Shown: positions 13,311 to 25,353 of the stretch, in pieces
Position numbering within the stretch: the stretch's first letter is position 1
Layout of the letters: the number at the start of each line of letters is the position of its first letter
Assembly (NCBI GenBank): GCA_019914995.1
Contig: CM034134.1
Coordinates: 5,402,463 to 5,466,462 of the forward strand
Direction of reading: 5' to 3'
DNA from: Acanthochlamys bracteata
Taxonomy: Eukaryota; Streptophyta; Magnoliopsida; Pandanales; Velloziaceae
Length of the DNA: 64,000 bases
Made by a program: the position numbers and the translations under genes
The notes under the pieces: generated by a model
What the model saw: the letters and a program-made list of their open reading frames with translations, nothing else
Told to the model about the DNA's origin: nothing
Database searches by the model: none

Positions 13311-13982
13311 GATTGTCAAGATCGAAATTTTATATAGGATTGTTTCGCTAGTGTAGGATCGTAAATCGGGATTTCAATAATTTTTTATAAAATTGTTTAA
13401 TGCTTTTAAATTTAGATAGTACTTATTAAAATTGCTGAAAATTCAAGAGTTTTCTTATATGTCACCTTATTGTAACAAATTAACAATGTTTATATTTGTG
13501 GCTCATATGAACTATATTATTAAAAATGTCTTATATTTCATTTAACTCTTTATCACAATCACTTTACATACTATGTCATTATTGTATAAATACATACTTG
13601 TATACTCAATTAGGTGTAAACCAATCGTCCTTATCACGTCAAATTAATGAGGAAAAAAACCATCCAAAACACCACCGTATAGAATAATTTCTTGCTTTCA
13701 TAACAAATCTCTCATAGAATAAACCAAACATCACCGCACCCACTACAAACGAACCACGGATCTTCTCTAGCTATTCCAGCTTCGCTCAAAGTCCTCAAGA
13801 GGTCTCCTAATTCATAAAGATTTCTTATAAGGCGAAATCGTAAGATCGTGATCTTAAGGATTTTTGGATTAAGATTGGGGTCTTACGGATTGGAAGTAAG
13901 ATCGGATCTTGTGTTAAGTAGGATCGTTTTGTTGATATAGAATCGTAAGATTTTAAGATTTAAATTAGGATTTTAACAACCA
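13311..13982. mobile_element. foldback element, GTTGTCAAAATC family, copy B
   Basis: The left end GATTGTCAAGATCGAAATT and the reverse complement of the right end, GGTTGTTAAAATCCTAATT, are imperfect inverted repeats. As in copy A (3,099-3,624), both flanks carry GGATCGTAA / TTACGATTC words. The interior has no coding frame. No duplication of the target was identified. Confidence 0.5.
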
Positions 13983-13989
13983 TGCTTTC

Positions 13990-15985
13990 CCCCCTCCAGC
14001 ATATAAAATTACAGATGCCATAATAGCAGGCATAAGTAATCCCATGCATATACCAGCACATCATCTTCGGCAGCCATAGTACTATGTTTTGTTATGCAAA
14101 TTTCATTAATATGAAAAAAAGAATGAAAAAGAGTTGTCAATTCAAAGTTGTAACTTAGGTATCCAGTAGCTGTCAACGTATGGACCAGTTCGGCCATAGA
14201 AGGTCAGACAAAATTGAAGAAGGTCTGAAGGAGCTCAAACAAGGTCGATCACAGCCCCAAAGAGATCGTATAAGGTCGTCTTTTTTATTTGGACCCAAAC
14301 AAGACCGTACTATTCTCCTCCGAATTTTCCTTCTAGGCGGGAGAGGACACTAATGAATCAAATCTTCAATTCAGTACGAATAGAAGTATGTAAGTATTTC
14401 TTTTATTTTACATGACAAAAATTACAAATGATTCAAGATAAATCTATTCTTTCCTTCTTATTAATTAACACAACCAACAAATCGTAACAATTAACGGGCA
14501 AGAGTATTTAGAGGAAGACGTCTGATTGTATGACGCAATGATTGGCTACTATATTCTCAATAACTACGAGCACCTAATTGCTAGGTAGGTGAATGGAGGT
14601 CCTGACATTTGCGGGAGTTCGGTTCCTCCCATTGTACACCAATAGATACACCATTTACTGGGGATTTGCCAGCGAAGAAAATGAAGACGACAACTCGAGC
14701 TCAAGTTCATAGCAACTGAAATTCCAGGAGTATTAGAGGAAGAAGATGCATCTACCATTGAAACCATAATAGCTCAACCACTATCTCAAATTTAAATAGC
14801 TAAAACAATATCGGTCCAACTTGTAGAAAACGAAAAATTAGTAAAAAGTTGATTGGGTTAAGACATGAGATGTCAGATGTGAAGGCTTAGATGGCGAATA
14901 TGAAGGTTATAAGTAAATGATCTAAGATCCAGAAACGAGATGGCCGTATTCTTCCGACCGTTCTCATGAGATCTTCCAGCTATTAAACAAACATGACAAC
15001 TCTTTTTTAGTGGCCATGGAATTGCTCGTATTTTATTCTTTGTTGGAAGTGGAGCAAGACTGTGCTTTTCTCTGATTATCTCATTCTGCTATAGAGAACA
15101 CTATAACAAATCACGTTTTCAAATTAGTGCAAATAGAAACATTTACGTCTTTTTTAGACTTTTATTTTACCTGAACAAAACTACAAATGGATAAAAGATC
15201 TGAGATCATTTGTTTATAACCTTCATATCCGCCATTTGTTGTTTCAACCAATCAGCTTTTTACTAGTTTTTCGTTTTCCACAAATTGGACCCGATGTTAT
15301 TTTAGTTGTTTGAACCTGAAGCTACGGTTACGCTAATATGCTTGGCTACGCAATGAGAGCTGCATCGTCTTCCTCTAACACTCCTGCTTGTTAACCGTTA
15401 TGAACTTGAGCTGAAGGTGCTGTCATCAATTTCTTCGCTAGCTGCAATTCCCCTATCTATTGTGCCTGTTGGTGTACAATAGGATGAAACTGAACTATCG
15501 CAAATGCTAGGACCTCCATCCACCTTTCTAGTAATTAGGTGCTCGCTCTTCATTGAGACAGACATCTTCCTCTAATACTACTACCAGATAATTATTATGA
15601 TTTGTTAATAGCGTTAGTAATAAGAAAGAAAGAAAAACTTGTTAAAGAGTGGTATAAACAAATTATAAAAAATAACACCTTAACGATTTCAAATAATAGA
15701 TTTCACACACCCCTACCCTGCGTAGTATCGGTGGTGAGTTGCTTGCCACCTTGGTTATGATTGAAGTTGCAATGCTAACCTGTAGCTCCATTGTTATACT
15801 GATAGGTTTCTCAAGAGAGACGACCCTCATGATATATGATGATTCTTGACAGATAATCATCTATCGTCTGTGTCTATAGGTAACGACCCTTACTAGCATT
15901 ACTTTTCTAGGTGAAAGCGTGCTGCCGACTTTGTGCCGTTCGTATACATCTCGAACTTTTCTTTGTGATGTTCATTGCATCACTC
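13990..15985. repeat. GGTCG-rich dispersed repeat, tandem copy 1
   Basis: The landmarks shared with copies 2 and 3 are a CCATAGTACT/ATTTCATTAAT block, AAGACCGTACTATTCTCCTC, GAATAGAAGTATG, TTATTTTACATGACAAAAA and, at the right end, GTGCTGCCGACTTTG...CGTTCGTAT...TCGAACTTTTC. The text is broken by stops in all frames. Protein-like traces match the coiled-coil tail seen at 38.34-38.64 kb, which ties the repeat to the DUF1985/Ulp1 transposon family, but only weakly. Confidence 0.55.
14450..15635. repeat. large imperfect inverted repeat (arms about 450 bp)
   Basis: The arm at about 14,450-14,930 reappears in reverse complement at about 15,190-15,635. Matching landmarks include GAGCACCTAATT, GGTGNATGGAGGTCCT, TGTACACCAATAGATACA against TGTACACCAACAGGCACA, and GAATATGAAGGTTATAA against GGATATGAAGGTTATAA. 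About 250 bp separate the arms. The arms are clearly diverged, so the structure is old. Confidence 0.65.
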
Positions 15986-16309
15986 TAAATTTATAAAGTG
16001 CAAATAACTCCTACATATAGTTGGCTCATTTGACAGGACACATTAACGTTTTGCTGAATCGATACGGTCTACCTCCTTTCCGACGAGGCCATTAATGTGG
16101 CCTCAACCGTTTTTTTTTCAACCTCTCGTCCGAGACAAATCCAATGCAGATATGACGGTATTAATGTACATGCATTTTCCACCTGATGAATCGTTGATCG
16201 TATTAAAATTAGCGTTTCCCCATGCCACTATTACTATTTTAGGTAAATGCATTTTACTGCCACAAGATACATCATATTTACATGACATTAATACTATGCA
16301 ATAGATATT

Positions 16310-17600
16310 ATAATATCATACACCACAAAATATGTTACGCTCCTTTACACTAACAGTATAATTGGCATTATAATATTATACATCAAATTGTAATCCACTA
16401 ATGTTGGATGACCCTTATTACACAAACTCAAATCTAGGTGTTTTCATATCATAATTAAGTCCAATGAATGTAGTGGGGGTGAAAGCAAGGCTTATAAAAT
16501 AGAGAAGCGGTTACCAACGCCAAAAATGGCAAAACACAGCAAGCCCAAGAATAGCTGTAAATGATTTTATCATGCTTCTTTTTTGAAAGAACTTTCATCG
16601 TCACATTGCACCCACCAGCAAACTAAATATTCTAGAGGTTAAAATAGCATCCATATGTAAGCCCATGTGGATACCTGCACAGCTGCTTCGTAGGACACAG
16701 TAGTCTGTCATTATGTAAATTTCATTAATTTGAAACGAATGAAAAGCTACTTCAGTGTAGTCATGTTTGGGTATTAACTAGCTATAGACGTTTAAACTCC
16801 ATCAACAAAGAAATTTCGTCTATCCGACCACTTCGACCATATAAGGTCGGGCAAAGCCCAGAATAGGGTTGGGAGAAGCTCAAACAAGGTTGACCAAAAT
16901 TGAGAAGAGATGGTATAAGGTTGTACTTTAATGTTTGAACCAGAGATAGATCATACTATTCTCCTCTACTTATTTCCTTTCTCGGGCGGGGAGGACACTA
17001 ATAAATAAAAATTCCGATTCAATGCGAACAGACAAATGTATGTTTTTCTTAAGCTTTTATTTTGTTTGACAAAAACTACAAGTGGTTAAAACATAAAGCT
17101 AATCTTTTTTACATATTAACTAATGCTACTAACAAATCATAACAATTTGAGCATGATGTGTTGTCTTCAATTTCTTCTCTAGAAGTAATTCCCTTGTGCA
17201 TGGTGAATCTTTTGGTGTACATTAGGGTGGAACTGAACTACCGCCAATGCCAGGACTTTCATCCACCTTCTATGTACTTAGGTGCTCGCTCTTCATTGAG
17301 ATAGTTGTACAGAATCCCAATGACGTTGAGACAGACGTCTTCCTCTAACACTCCTGCCTCTTAATTATTATGATGTGTTAATAGCGTTAGCTAATAAAAA
17401 AGAAAGAATAGCTTGTCAAAAAAAGGTACAAGGAAATTGTACAAAGTCAACATCTTGCCTGTCTTTATGTGACGACCCTTACTCAGCTTTACTCCTTTCG
17501 TAAGAATCGTGCTGCCGACTTTGAGCCGTTCGTATCTACATCTCGAACTTTTCTTTATGATGTTCTTTGCGTCACTCTAATCTCCAATTAATAAATAGTA
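16310..17600. repeat. GGTCG-rich dispersed repeat, tandem copy 2
   Basis: The order of landmarks is the same as in copies 1 and 3. GAGAAGCGGTTACCAAC at 16,502 matches 18,400, an offset of about 1.9 kb. The right end again has GTGCTGCCGACTTTGAGCCG and TCGAACTTTTC. No open frame of interest. Confidence 0.6.
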
Positions 17601-18199
17601 AAATGATCATGAATATGTCACTTATTTGACAGGGTGCCATTCACGTTTTGCTGAACCGATGTGTTACGCTCCTTTCCAAGTTCTTCATTAAAGACCTCGA
17701 CCAGTTGGATGCTTGAATAAAGCGCTCTTTTTTAGTCACCACCGTCTCTTTGTCTTCTAGCCATCCGCTTGCAAATTGCATGCAAGTTATTATGTTGATT
17801 TTGTCTAGATATATAAGTGTACTAGTTATATGGATAGAGGCATGGGAGAATTAAGTTAATTACTGTTCTTTACCTGTTTTCTTTTTTCCTCTTTTCCACT
17901 GCAAATCTAAGCTAAACCTTATCAACTTATCATATAAGCTGAACAAAATAATAACAATAATAATGCAAATTTAAACCAAACACTTATAATACAATAATAA
18001 CGAACTGTAATCCTCTCTCGTTACAATACAAAATGCCACTAAACATATTTAACTTATATGACATAATATCATATAATACTCCATACCACAAACTATATTA
18101 TATTTATATTTCATTAACGTTACAATCCGTATTACAGTTCGACATACCACAAAAAACAACATATTTATATTACATTGATACTACGCAATTGTTAGTATA
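17601..18199. other. spacer between repeat copies 2 and 3
   Basis: AT-rich, with many ACATAATATCATATAAT-like words and no coding frame or RNA gene. Confidence 0.5.
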
Positions 18200-19945
18200 A
18201 TATTATATGCCAAAAATTATAATACACTCCTACACTAACAATATAATTGGCATTACAGTACTATATACAAAAAAATACATAAAATTGTAATCCACTAACG
18301 TTGCGTGTCGCTTATCACATAAACTCAAATCTAGATATTTTCATATCATAATTAAGTCCAATGAATGCAGTTGGGGTGAAAGCAAGGCTTATAAAATAGA
18401 GAAGCGGTTACCAACACCAAAACTGGCAAAAAATAGCAAGCTCAAGAATAGTTGTGATTTTATCATACTTGTTTTCTGAAAGAATCTTTGTCCTCACATT
18501 GCGCCTCTCCAACATACTAAATATTTCAGAGACCAAAATATCACCCATATGTATGCCCATGTAGATACCAACACAGCTACTTCGCCAGCCATAGTACTCT
18601 CTTTCGTTATGTAGATTTCATTAATCTGTGAACAAAGAATTAAAAAAGAGTTACAAATTCGTAATGTGGGTATGCAGCAGCTATCGACATATGAATATCG
18701 TCTACATGTTAACTTTCGACAATAGAAGGTTGCACATAATTGTATATGCTCGGATAAAGCTCAAACAAGGCCGACCGAAGCACAAAAAATATTGTATAAG
18801 GTCATTTTTTTTTTGTACAGGAGTAAGACCGTACTATTGTCCTCCGATTATTTTCCATGATATTATTAACATTCAAAACTTCTAAATAGTACGAATAGAA
18901 ATATGCACGTATGTCTTGAGCCTTTTATTTTACTTGATGAAAACTGTAGGTGGATAAAAGATAAAGCTATTCTTTTTTTTTTTATTAACTAACGCTACTA
19001 ACAAATCATAACAATTACCAGGCAAGTGCATTAGAGGAAGACATCTTGACTCAATATGCCGAAGGGATTGGATACTACTGTCTGAACAAAGAGCGAGCAC
19101 CAATGGATGTTTCTCCATATTCACCAAGCACGGAGGATTTGCGGCTAGTGACGGAATTGAAGACAACACAGAACAACACGGTGATCGAAAGGAGTAATGA
19201 CGAGTATGATTTGACGGCGAATGATCTTTAGGATTGCGGTCAACTCATTCTCAGCATTACTCCCTTCGGTCACCGTGTCCTTCAGACTGATCTCGTGAAA
19301 TCTTCCAGCTATTGAACAAACACGACAATTCTTTAGCTCCACAAAACAACTTGTGCTTGCGGCATTGACGATGCTCGAAAAAATGCGGTGACCACACGGA
19401 GGCTATGCTGAGTATGATTTGAAACGAATGCTCGTTTAGCATTTGTTCAACTCATTTTCAGCATTACTCCCTTCCGTCACCGTGTTTTACGGACTAATCT
19501 AATGAAATCTTCTAGCTACTGAAAAAACACAACAATGCTTCCACTTTGCTCAACAAGTAGAGGTTGTGGCATGGATTAAGTATACAAAACAAAATTTTTT
19601 ATATAAAAAACTAATAATAAATAAAAATAATTAAGAAGAAAACTTAAATTGAATTAGACCTGTCACTTGGAAAAATAGGTGGAAACAGAAGCGGATGACA
19701 AGCGGAGAAGAATACACGCACACCAGCCTTTACTCGTCAACATGCTCCGAGTGTAGGGAAATGAAATCTAGGTGATGATCCTTCACCACGATAGCGTCCT
19801 TGCTGGATCTGAGACGGTAGTCATTCGAGTGGATAAAGATTGTTACTCAACATTACTTCTTTCAGTGGCGGTGCGCTGCTGACGTTCTTCGTATACATCA
19901 CGAACTATTCATGGTGATGTTCTTTGCATAACTCTGGACTCTAAT
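18200..19945. repeat. GGTCG-rich dispersed repeat, tandem copy 3
   Basis: Same landmarks as copies 1 and 2. Near its right end it holds a further local duplication: CAGCATTACTCCCTTCGGTCA near 19,250 and CAGCATTACTCCCTTCCGTCA near 19,460, each followed by a CTTCCAGCTATTGAA-like text. The chromovirus that follows is inserted in this copy: the text expected to run on (ATTTATAATGGAGCACATTAA) resumes at 22,782. Confidence 0.6.
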
Positions 19946-19948
19946 TTG

Positions 19949-20467
19949 TGCACGGTATGGCTATTTTTGCTATTCTCCCATCGAAATTGCCTTGGTAAAA
20001 TGCTTTTTGCCTAGGCAAAATATTTTGTACATAAGTTAAGACTAGAGTATCGTAGAATACTCTAGATAAAAGATAGTTGGCATAAATCTAGAGTAGGGTA
20101 GAGAATACTCTAAAAAGGTGGAGATTTTTGTAAAGGATATTATGTAAGAACTTTTTGGATCATGTATTCTCCACCGTCTGATCAAAACAATCTCCACCGT
20201 CCGTTGAGGAGGTAGAGAAGCTATAAATAGGGAGGATGAGCTCTCATTTGGGGCATCAAGCATTTCAACGAAGAGTTGTATCAAGCCAAAGTAATATAAA
20301 ACTTTCCTTATAAAAAGCTCTCTTCAAGTGTTTCTTACTTTCACTCTAGTCCATTCAAGTTTTCTTAGCTATCTTTGATAGCTCATTTGGGTGAAAGGCT
20401 GACTTAGCCACAATGGAGTGTGACTAAGTGCCGCACGAGCCAAGATAAAAACTCTAGGCCAGTGACA
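19949..20467 (+). repeat. 5' LTR of chromovirus
   Basis: It starts TGCACGGTATGGC and ends CCAGTGACA. It matches 22,261-22,781 over its whole length with roughly 26 differences by my hand count (about 5%). A TATA box, CTATAAATAG, is at 20,221-20,230. The primer-binding site follows directly. Confidence 0.9.
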
Positions 20468-20470
20468 AGC

Positions 20471-20483
20471 GGTATCAGAGCCA
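20471..20483 (+). promoter_or_regulatory. primer-binding site
   Basis: GGTATCAGAGCCA lies three bases after the 5' LTR. It is complementary to the 3' end of plant initiator methionine tRNA, the usual primer of plant LTR elements. Confidence 0.85.
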
Positions 20484-20501
20484 AGGTTCTGCCAATCAGA
20501 A

Positions 20502-21867
20502 ATGGTAAGCAGAAGAGATGTTACCATCCATGAGGGAAGGGAGATTGAAAGGAGAGCTCCCGAGAGCAGTCGCCAACGGAAGGAAAAGTCTAGGGACGTT
20601 ATGGTGGACGTGAATGCAAGGCTCACTTTGCAAGATGGTGGTTACACAAGGGGGAGTTTCTGCCGTACCCTCAACTTCGACTCCTTCGAAGCTGGATGTT
20701 CCAAGACCCAAGGCGTATAAGGGTGCGCGGAACGCGAAGGAGATTGAGAACTTCCTTTGGAGCTTGGAGCAACTCTTTAGGAGTACCGGCATCACGAGAG
20801 ATGTAGGTAAGATCGATCATGCTACTCTTTACCTTGAAGATACCGCAGTGGTATGGTGGAGGAGGAGGCATGCTGAGATTGAGAGGGGGACTTGCACCAT
20901 TGCCACCTGGGAAGAGTTCAAGAGGGAACTCAAACGGCAATTCTAACCTGTGAATGCTGAGGATGAGGCAAGGACAAAGCTTCGGCGCTTGACCCATCGG
21001 GGCAGTATAAGGGACTATGTCAAAGAATTTTCAGAGTTGATCTTAGAGATCCCTGATTTTCCAGAAAGGGAAGCCCTTTTTGCTTTCATGGACGGATTGC
21101 AAACGTGGGCAAGATTGGAGATCCAGCGTAGAGGACCTCAAGATCTCAACTCTGCCATTGCCATAGCTGAGTCCCTTATAGAGTTCCAACGGCCCGAGAA
21201 GCATAAGCCTCGAGAGGACTTCAAGGACAATGGTGATGGAAATAGCCATCAAGTCAAGGAAGCAACGGTTGACTCACCAAAAACCAAGGGAGGCTCCCAT
21301 AGAGGCCAAGGAAGCAATGGCAACAATCGAGAGAGTGGTAAGAATTCTTTAAAATGCTTCCTTTGTGATGGACCTCATATGGCTAGGGAATGCCCAAAAC
21401 GGAATAAACTTTCCGCACTAATAGAGATAATGGACGCATCGCAACATCAACCTGAAGAAGTAAAGATGGGCTCACTACAACTATTTAATGCCATCCAAGC
21501 CAAAGTCGAATTGCCAAAACGTGAGGTGAAGGGTCGAATGTACGTGACGACCAAAGTTGGAGGACGGGAGGTCCGAGCTTTGGTAGACACAGGGGCGACC
21601 CATAATTTCCTCGAGGAGAAGGAAGCCACGAGGCTTAAGGCAGTTAATTCTAAACCCAAATCTATTGTTGGTGTTGCCCGTGGAGTCCAAACATGCATAG
21701 GTGAGTGGACTGGTCTTTTGGACTTTTCCGTTGTGCCCATGGATGATTTTCCTATAGTTCTTGGTATGGAGTTTATGGATCGCGTAAAGGCTGTACCTAT
21801 CCCTTTTGCCAACTCCATGTGGATCATGGATGAAGGGAAAATGTGCATGGTACCTTTGTCGCGATAA
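20502..21867 (+). pseudogene. chromovirus gag-protease, frameshifted
   Basis: The reading begins at the ATG at 20,502, shifts frame near 20,620 into a frame carrying the capsid motif (SLEQLF near 20,765), meets a TAA at 20,944-20,946 and then stays open for 305 codons. In that last segment, RDYVKEFSEL (residues 21-30) is the retrotransposon gag domain. A CX2CX3HX4C zinc knuckle lies at residues 136-148 and binds the genomic RNA. The aspartic protease site DTGATHNF begins at residue 213. In living relatives this protein forms the particle and cuts the polyprotein. Here the frameshift and the stop should prevent full translation unless they are recoded. Codon use is GC-richer than the surrounding DNA. 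Confidence 0.85.
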
Positions 21868-21891
21868 GTAAATTTCTAATCCAAGACTACT

Positions 21892-22233
21892 TTGGCCTTA
21901 CAATTCTCAAGGGAGAAGAAGGAGGCACAACCAACAATCCAGGCCATCCCAAAAGAACTAAATCATCTCAACATGGAGCCAACGGATGATCAAAGTATCG
22001 CAGCATCCATAAGAACATCAGCATCTATTATGATGATACCCAAACGGGACGTGGAAGAAATTTTGGGACATCGATTCATCCTAAGGCGTGGTGATCGTCC
22101 ATGTTATTCTGAATATTTGGTCAAGTGGAAGGGTCGGGCAAACGACTAGTCAACTTGGGAGCATGAAGATGACTTATGGCCATTCCACCATAAGATTCAA
22201 GAGTTCCGCTACAGCTCCACACAACCGCGATGA
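21892..22233 (+). pseudogene. chromodomain remnant of chromovirus integrase tail
   Basis: The chromodomain begins near 22,051 with VEEILGHRF and runs through YLVKWKGR. After a TAG at 22,147-22,149 it continues in the same frame with STWEHEDDLW and ends at the TGA at 22,231. The three aromatic-cage-type positions and the VKWKG strand are typical of chromoviral integrase C-termini, which steer insertion to chromatin marks. The integrase itself is missing. The first 30 codons look like the start of the region between protease and RT, so this frame spans the deletion scar. The TAG could be a C-to-T change from Gln, which is common at this site in the family. Confidence 0.8.
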
Positions 22234-22248
22234 GGGCATCGCGAAATA

Positions 22249-22260
22249 GATGGGGGAGAA
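22249..22260 (+). promoter_or_regulatory. polypurine tract of chromovirus
   Basis: GATGGGGGAGAA lies directly before the 3' LTR start, the expected place for the plus-strand primer. Confidence 0.85.
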
Positions 22261-22781
22261 TGTCACGGTATGGCTATTTTGGCTATTCTCTCATTGAAAT
22301 TGCCTTGGTAAAATGCTTTTTGCCTAGGCAAAATATCTTGTACATAAGCTAAGATTAGAGTATGGTAGAATACTCTAGATAAAGGATAGTTGGCATAAAT
22401 CTAGAGTAGGGTAGAGAATACTCTAGAAAGGTGGAGATTTTTGTAAGAAATATTATGTAAGAACTTTCTGGATCATGTATTCTCCACCGTCCGATCAAAA
22501 CAATCTCCACCATCCGTTGAGGAGGTGGAGAAGCTATAAATAGGGAGGATGAGCTCTCATTTGGGGCATCAAGCATTTCAACCAATAGTTGTACCAAGCC
22601 AAAGTAATATTAAAGCTTTCCTTCTAAAAAGCTCTCTTCAAGTGTTTCTTACTTTCCCTCTAGTCCATTCAAGTTTTCTTAGCTATCTTTGATAGCTCAT
22701 TTGGGTGAAAGGCTGACTTAGCCACAAGGGAGTGTGACTAAGTGCCGCACGAGCCAAGGTAAAAACTCTAGGCCCGTGATA
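22261..22781 (+). repeat. 3' LTR of chromovirus
   Basis: It starts TGTCACGGTATGGC and ends GGCCCGTGATA. It aligns end to end with the 5' LTR. The TATA box CTATAAATAG is repeated at about 22,533. Confidence 0.9.
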
Positions 22782-24263
22782 TTTATAATGGAGCACATTA
22801 ATAGTTTAATACGAGCACTTCTTAACTACCAACTCTAAAGGATAAACAACACACAAGTTATCGATAATTAGATAGGGCGCCATTAACGTTTGCCTTCTTG
22901 TGCGCTTCGGCTCCTTTTGAACTTCACCATTACAATGGTTGTGCATGTCTCTCCCTTTTCAAAATTTCGTTCCTGAGACCCCAAAAAAGCAATCCAGTAA
23001 AAGTATGACACTTACCGCTGGTACTTTTCTGCCGCGTTTATTATTATGATCTTTATCCAATGACCCTAGCACAATACTCTAGTAGTTATAATGCTTACAG
23101 AGAGTACTACACCATCTATGGCTAGTAACCGTAGCGTTTATCAAGGGTATTACTCCACCGTAGCCAGTATTTGTTTTCCCGTAAAATAGTTATATTCTCC
23201 CGCCCGTCTACTACCACTCTTCATCAATCAATTCAATAGTTGACCATTGGGCTTTGAAAATCGAGGGAGCTATTCCCCCCCACCATACTTTTAAACAAAT
23301 ATCACATATGCTCTAAAGGACTTACCCATGCAATCAAAAAATTTAGGATGATACCTTCAGGTTTGGGTCGAAAACACGGTTGCAACTCCTTATTAGATGG
23401 TTTATAAACTAATTACTGACCTACCAAACTCTTTTTTTTTTCAAACTCATTTTTAATAAAAAAATAAAAAAATATATTAAAATTTTTAATTTGATTCTAA
23501 TATTCACTTTTAATATAATATAAATTTATTAAATATTTTTAATAGATAATTTTATTTTTAAAAATCACTTTAATAAAATTGAGTTTATCTCAAGTTAACC
23601 ACGCCATAAGCAGCTATCTAGTAGATATAGAAATTTTATGAAGAAATGCTGGCTACTTAAAGCTACTGGCTGTATATCAAGTTGATCGTGGAAAGTTGGA
23701 AACCCGTCCAACATTTGTAAGGCCACCTATTAAAGATGTTTGTCAAATTCTGATATTGAAAACTCATTGCTACAAATTGAGCACGTTATTGATTCAAAAT
23801 ATAAGCGTTCGAACTGGCACTCCTCCGGGTGTAGGTCGATAACATGGACGATATTCATTCGTTGACTATGTTATACGTCGATAACTTCTACCTTCCATTT
23901 TTATGATGTTGAAACAACTCTTTATGGTTAAAATTCTTTGTTTACAAAATTTGCAAAATATACTCAATTGATTCATTTTAGAAGTCCAACTCAACAACAA
24001 TAGTTAGACATTTTAATAGTGGAAATGGTAGACATGAATAATCGAAAAATAGAAGGTTAACAGTGCTTGACCATTTAACTAGAACATGGAAGGCCAAAAC
24101 CTGTTTAGAGAGATTAATCGTCGTCATGAGGAGAATTATGTTCGGTTGCATAGTCCATTGTTACGAGTTGAAGGTGGAGTAACACCCTTGATAAATGCGA
24201 CATTTACGAGCCGCAAGTGGAATAGTAACCTATGTACGTGTTGCTGTCTTGTCTATAACTAAC
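22782..24263. other. unassigned, GGTCG-family remnants then AT-rich DNA
   Basis: The first 150 bp continue the interrupted repeat (CATTAACGTTTGCC, as at 16,040 and 17,640). No coding frame. At about 23,441-23,586 an AT-rich block is bracketed by AAACTCATTTTTAATA and the reverse complement AAACTCAATTTTATTA, possibly a small MITE. Confidence 0.4.
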
Positions 24264-24430
24264 GGGGTGACAATTTGGGCTGGTGGATCAGTTTTGACTT
24301 GACTTATTTCATAACCAAGTCAAATTCGTTTAATCCTAACCCAACCCATAGATTTTGTACAAGTCAAAATTTTTAACCGTAAGCCATTTAAATGAGTCAG
24401 TTTTTTAGTCGGGTCATATATTGTCACCCC
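24264..24430. mobile_element. small MITE with GGGGTGACAAT ends
   Basis: The left end GGGGTGACAAT and the right end ATTGTCACCCC are perfect inverted repeats bounding 167 bp of non-coding DNA. The internal text (CAAGTCAAATTCG, GAGTCAG, GGGTCA) also tends to pair. No target duplication was found, so the class is not assigned. Confidence 0.65.
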
Positions 24431-24946
24431 TTTTAAGTGACAGTTTTGGTTGAAAGCTAGTCGCATGCTCTATATTGACGTCAAAATGCCTTGTGTGATA
24501 TTCCAAGCCCAATTGTCCTTCTTCAACTCGGCGCGCCCCTGCGCACAGAGGAACACAATCCAATGGTCACTGGTCATTATTTCCTTATATGACCTGTAGG
24601 CTGCATGTGTGCTTGGTAGCTGTGGATGATACCTTATTGTTAAGATGGAAAAAATCGTCGCTATTCGTTTAACCAGTTGGAGGATTTATAAGTATGGCTT
24701 GTTATTTTATAACTCAGAAAGAATACTTTATATCACTTGTTCGGTGATGCCTTGGACTTCGACCATGTGCCACCATGGTTTAGGAGTGCTCGACCCTTCT
24801 ATTTGATTTCTTCTCGAACATAAGGAGTTGATGACCGTTTCTATTGTCTTTTTGGTTAGATCGAAAGATCACTCACTAGATATTTTGTACCAAGTAGATC
24901 TCCTGAACATTTATTTTCTTTGACGCTCTTGCCGTCAATCACATTA
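24431..24946. other. unassigned intergenic DNA
   Basis: No frame, repeat or RNA gene recognised. Confidence 0.5.
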
Positions 24947-24951
24947 GTATC

Positions 24952-25353
24952 TGTTACGATTCGTGATCACATGAACCACAAAACTATTTAAATGCTAGAT
25001 AACTAAGAAACTAACTATAAAACTAGAATAAAATAACTAATTCAATTCTTCCTCAATGACCTTTAATGAATACAAGCACTCCTACTTATAGCTAAAACTC
25101 ATAATCAAAGTTCTAACTCTACTACAACTTTACTAAGATTAGGATTTCAACCTAATATGGACACTTAACACTAATTTCTTACCATGCAAGGTAGAGTCTT
25201 TTTATTATAAGAATTCATCTCTACATTGAATTCTTAACTACATAAGCAAATACTAATTTTCTACTAAAACTCAAACACTTCTAATAAAATTCAAACTCTA
25301 ACTCTTCTAGAGAAACTACGGGCCTTGGATAGCTTGAAGCTCATGGTGTAACG
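24952..25353 (-). repeat. 3' LTR of TRIM-like element
   Basis: It matches 26,062-26,449 through nearly all its length, starting TGTTACGATTCGTGATCAC on the plus strand. On the element strand a purine tract (GGAGGGAGAGAA, about 25,354-25,365) precedes it. Confidence 0.85.

Larger units (their letters stand above)
19949..22781 (+). mobile_element. non-autonomous Ty3/gypsy chromovirus (gag-PR-chromodomain only)
   Basis: A complete but internally deleted element of 2.83 kb. The order is 5' LTR, primer-binding site, gag with zinc knuckle and protease, chromodomain, polypurine tract, 3' LTR. Reverse transcriptase, RNase H and integrase are absent: the text jumps from the end of the protease region to the C-terminal chromodomain that normally follows integrase. 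A full chromovirus would be about 5 kb or more. The target duplication is imperfect (AATTT on the left, TATTT on the right). It sits in GGTCG repeat copy 3. It resembles the TR-GAG class of non-autonomous elements, with the added chromodomain. Confidence 0.85.

Noticed and set aside
20042..20284. 80-codon minus-strand frame, repeated at 22,355-22,597
   Set aside because: It is LTR sequence. The two copies are simply the two LTRs.
20369..21848. Minus-strand frames of 69-133 codons
   Set aside because: Shadows of the chromovirus gag-protease frame on the plus strand.
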